Part shown: in pieces, positions 22,241 through 22,575 of the stretch
Layout: every line of letters begins with the position of its first letter
Position numbering within the stretch: the first letter of the stretch is position 1
Source of the DNA: JAMCRM01 sp041685075
GTDB taxonomy: Bacteria > Acidobacteriota > Terriglobia > Bryobacterales > Bryobacteraceae
Direction: 5' to 3'
Length of the DNA stretch: 22,575 nt
NCBI GenBank assembly: GCA_041685075.1
Contig: JAWLGN010000056.1
Location: forward strand, 1-22,575
Notes under the pieces: model-generated
Told to the model about the DNA's origin: nothing
Databases searched by the model: none
The model's input: the letters and a program-made list of their open reading frames with translations, nothing else
Program-made: the position numbers and the translations under genes

Positions 22241-22575
22241 AGATTCACACCAAGGCGGTGCACGCGGGCGACCGCAAGCGGAAACCCGAGCCGTGGGTTC
22301 CGGTGACCACCCCGATTTACACCGCCTCCAGTTATTTCTACGAGGACATGGAGGAGCTGGACCGCGTGTTCGGCTTCGAGCAGCCGGGCTATTGCTACGC
22401 GCGCTATGACAACCCCACCGGCACGGCGTTGCAGGAGCTGGTGGCGGCGCTCGAAAACGGCGCCGGCGCGGTGGCCTGCGCCTCGGGGATGGCGGCGCTC
22501 CACACCGCCATGCTGGCGGCGCTGGCCGACCGGCGGCGCTCGATCGTAGCGGCCGGCGCGCTCTACGGCGCCACC
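22237..22575 (+). CDS. Cys/Met-metabolism PLP-dependent enzyme, 3'-truncated
   Basis: The first 113 residues of a protein of the cystathionine gamma-synthase / beta-lyase / O-acetylhomoserine sulfhydrylase family; the window ends before the PLP lysine. Family features are the N-terminal KAVHAGD, VPVTTPIYTASSYFYE, GYCYARYDNPTGTALQ, and ACASGMAALHTAMLA (the glycine-containing cofactor phosphate region). ATG 22237 overlaps the cysS stop as ATGA, so the two are translated together. This fits a link between cysteine or methionine supply and cysteine charging. The exact reaction cannot be assigned without the C-terminal two-thirds. Confidence 0.9.
   Translation, partial: MKIHTKAVHAGDRKRKPEPWVPVTTPIYTASSYFYEDMEELDRVFGFEQPGYCYARYDNPTGTALQELVAALENGAGAVACASGMAALHTAMLAALADRRRSIVAAGALYGAT

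Overview
This is high-GC bacterial chromosome, most likely from an acidobacterium of the Bryobacterales/Solibacteraceae type. That placement is an inference from gene content and style: a long activase with a split HgdB-like partner, HemQ, and many secreted repeat proteins. It was not checked against any database. Nearly every gene is a recognisable family. Operons are tightly packed, with ATGA or GTGA stop/start overlaps. Many first genes start 5-6 nt after a TANNNT hexamer, which suggests leaderless mRNAs.

Layout. 1-3281: the 3' part of an acyl-CoA dehydratase activase (BcrAD/BadFG ATPase plus C-terminal region) and an overlapping HgdB-like gene. 3327-4751: an exported M23 peptidase and DNA-3-methyladenine glycosylase I. 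4752-5290: a small possible minus-strand ORF and a gene-poor stretch. 5297-8133: a visibly less GC-rich block that looks acquired. It holds an arsenic operon (arsR, arsM, acr3) with a promoter/operator candidate, an arsC broken by a 4-nt deletion and then cut off, a 5'-truncated IS3-type transposase remnant, and a long interrupted palindrome. 8139-10340 (minus): a four-gene operon of 48-aa membrane protein, rph, rdgB and an exported endo/exonuclease/phosphatase-family protein, every junction an ATGA overlap. 10383-17114 (plus): an envelope cluster of Tat-type lipoprotein, TgpA-like transglutaminase, DUF2339 membrane protein, seven-repeat FG-GAP/VCBS protein, and a secreted protein made of three copies of a 93-residue unit I do not recognise. 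17163-17999: hemQ, whose -10 box sits inside a perfect inverted repeat. 18003-20662 (minus): a WG-repeat lipoprotein, cdsA and uppS. 20840-22575 (plus): cysS and the start of a Cys/Met-metabolism PLP enzyme.

How the genes work together. The ars genes sense As(III), methylate it and export it; the arsenate-reductase step is dead here. uppS-cdsA supply the undecaprenyl carrier and CDP-diacylglycerol for the envelope. cysS and the PLP enzyme link cysteine charging to sulfur amino-acid metabolism. rph-rdgB pair RNA 3'-end maturation with nucleotide-pool cleaning. The 10383-17114 cluster is the least understood part and the best place to look for new envelope biology.
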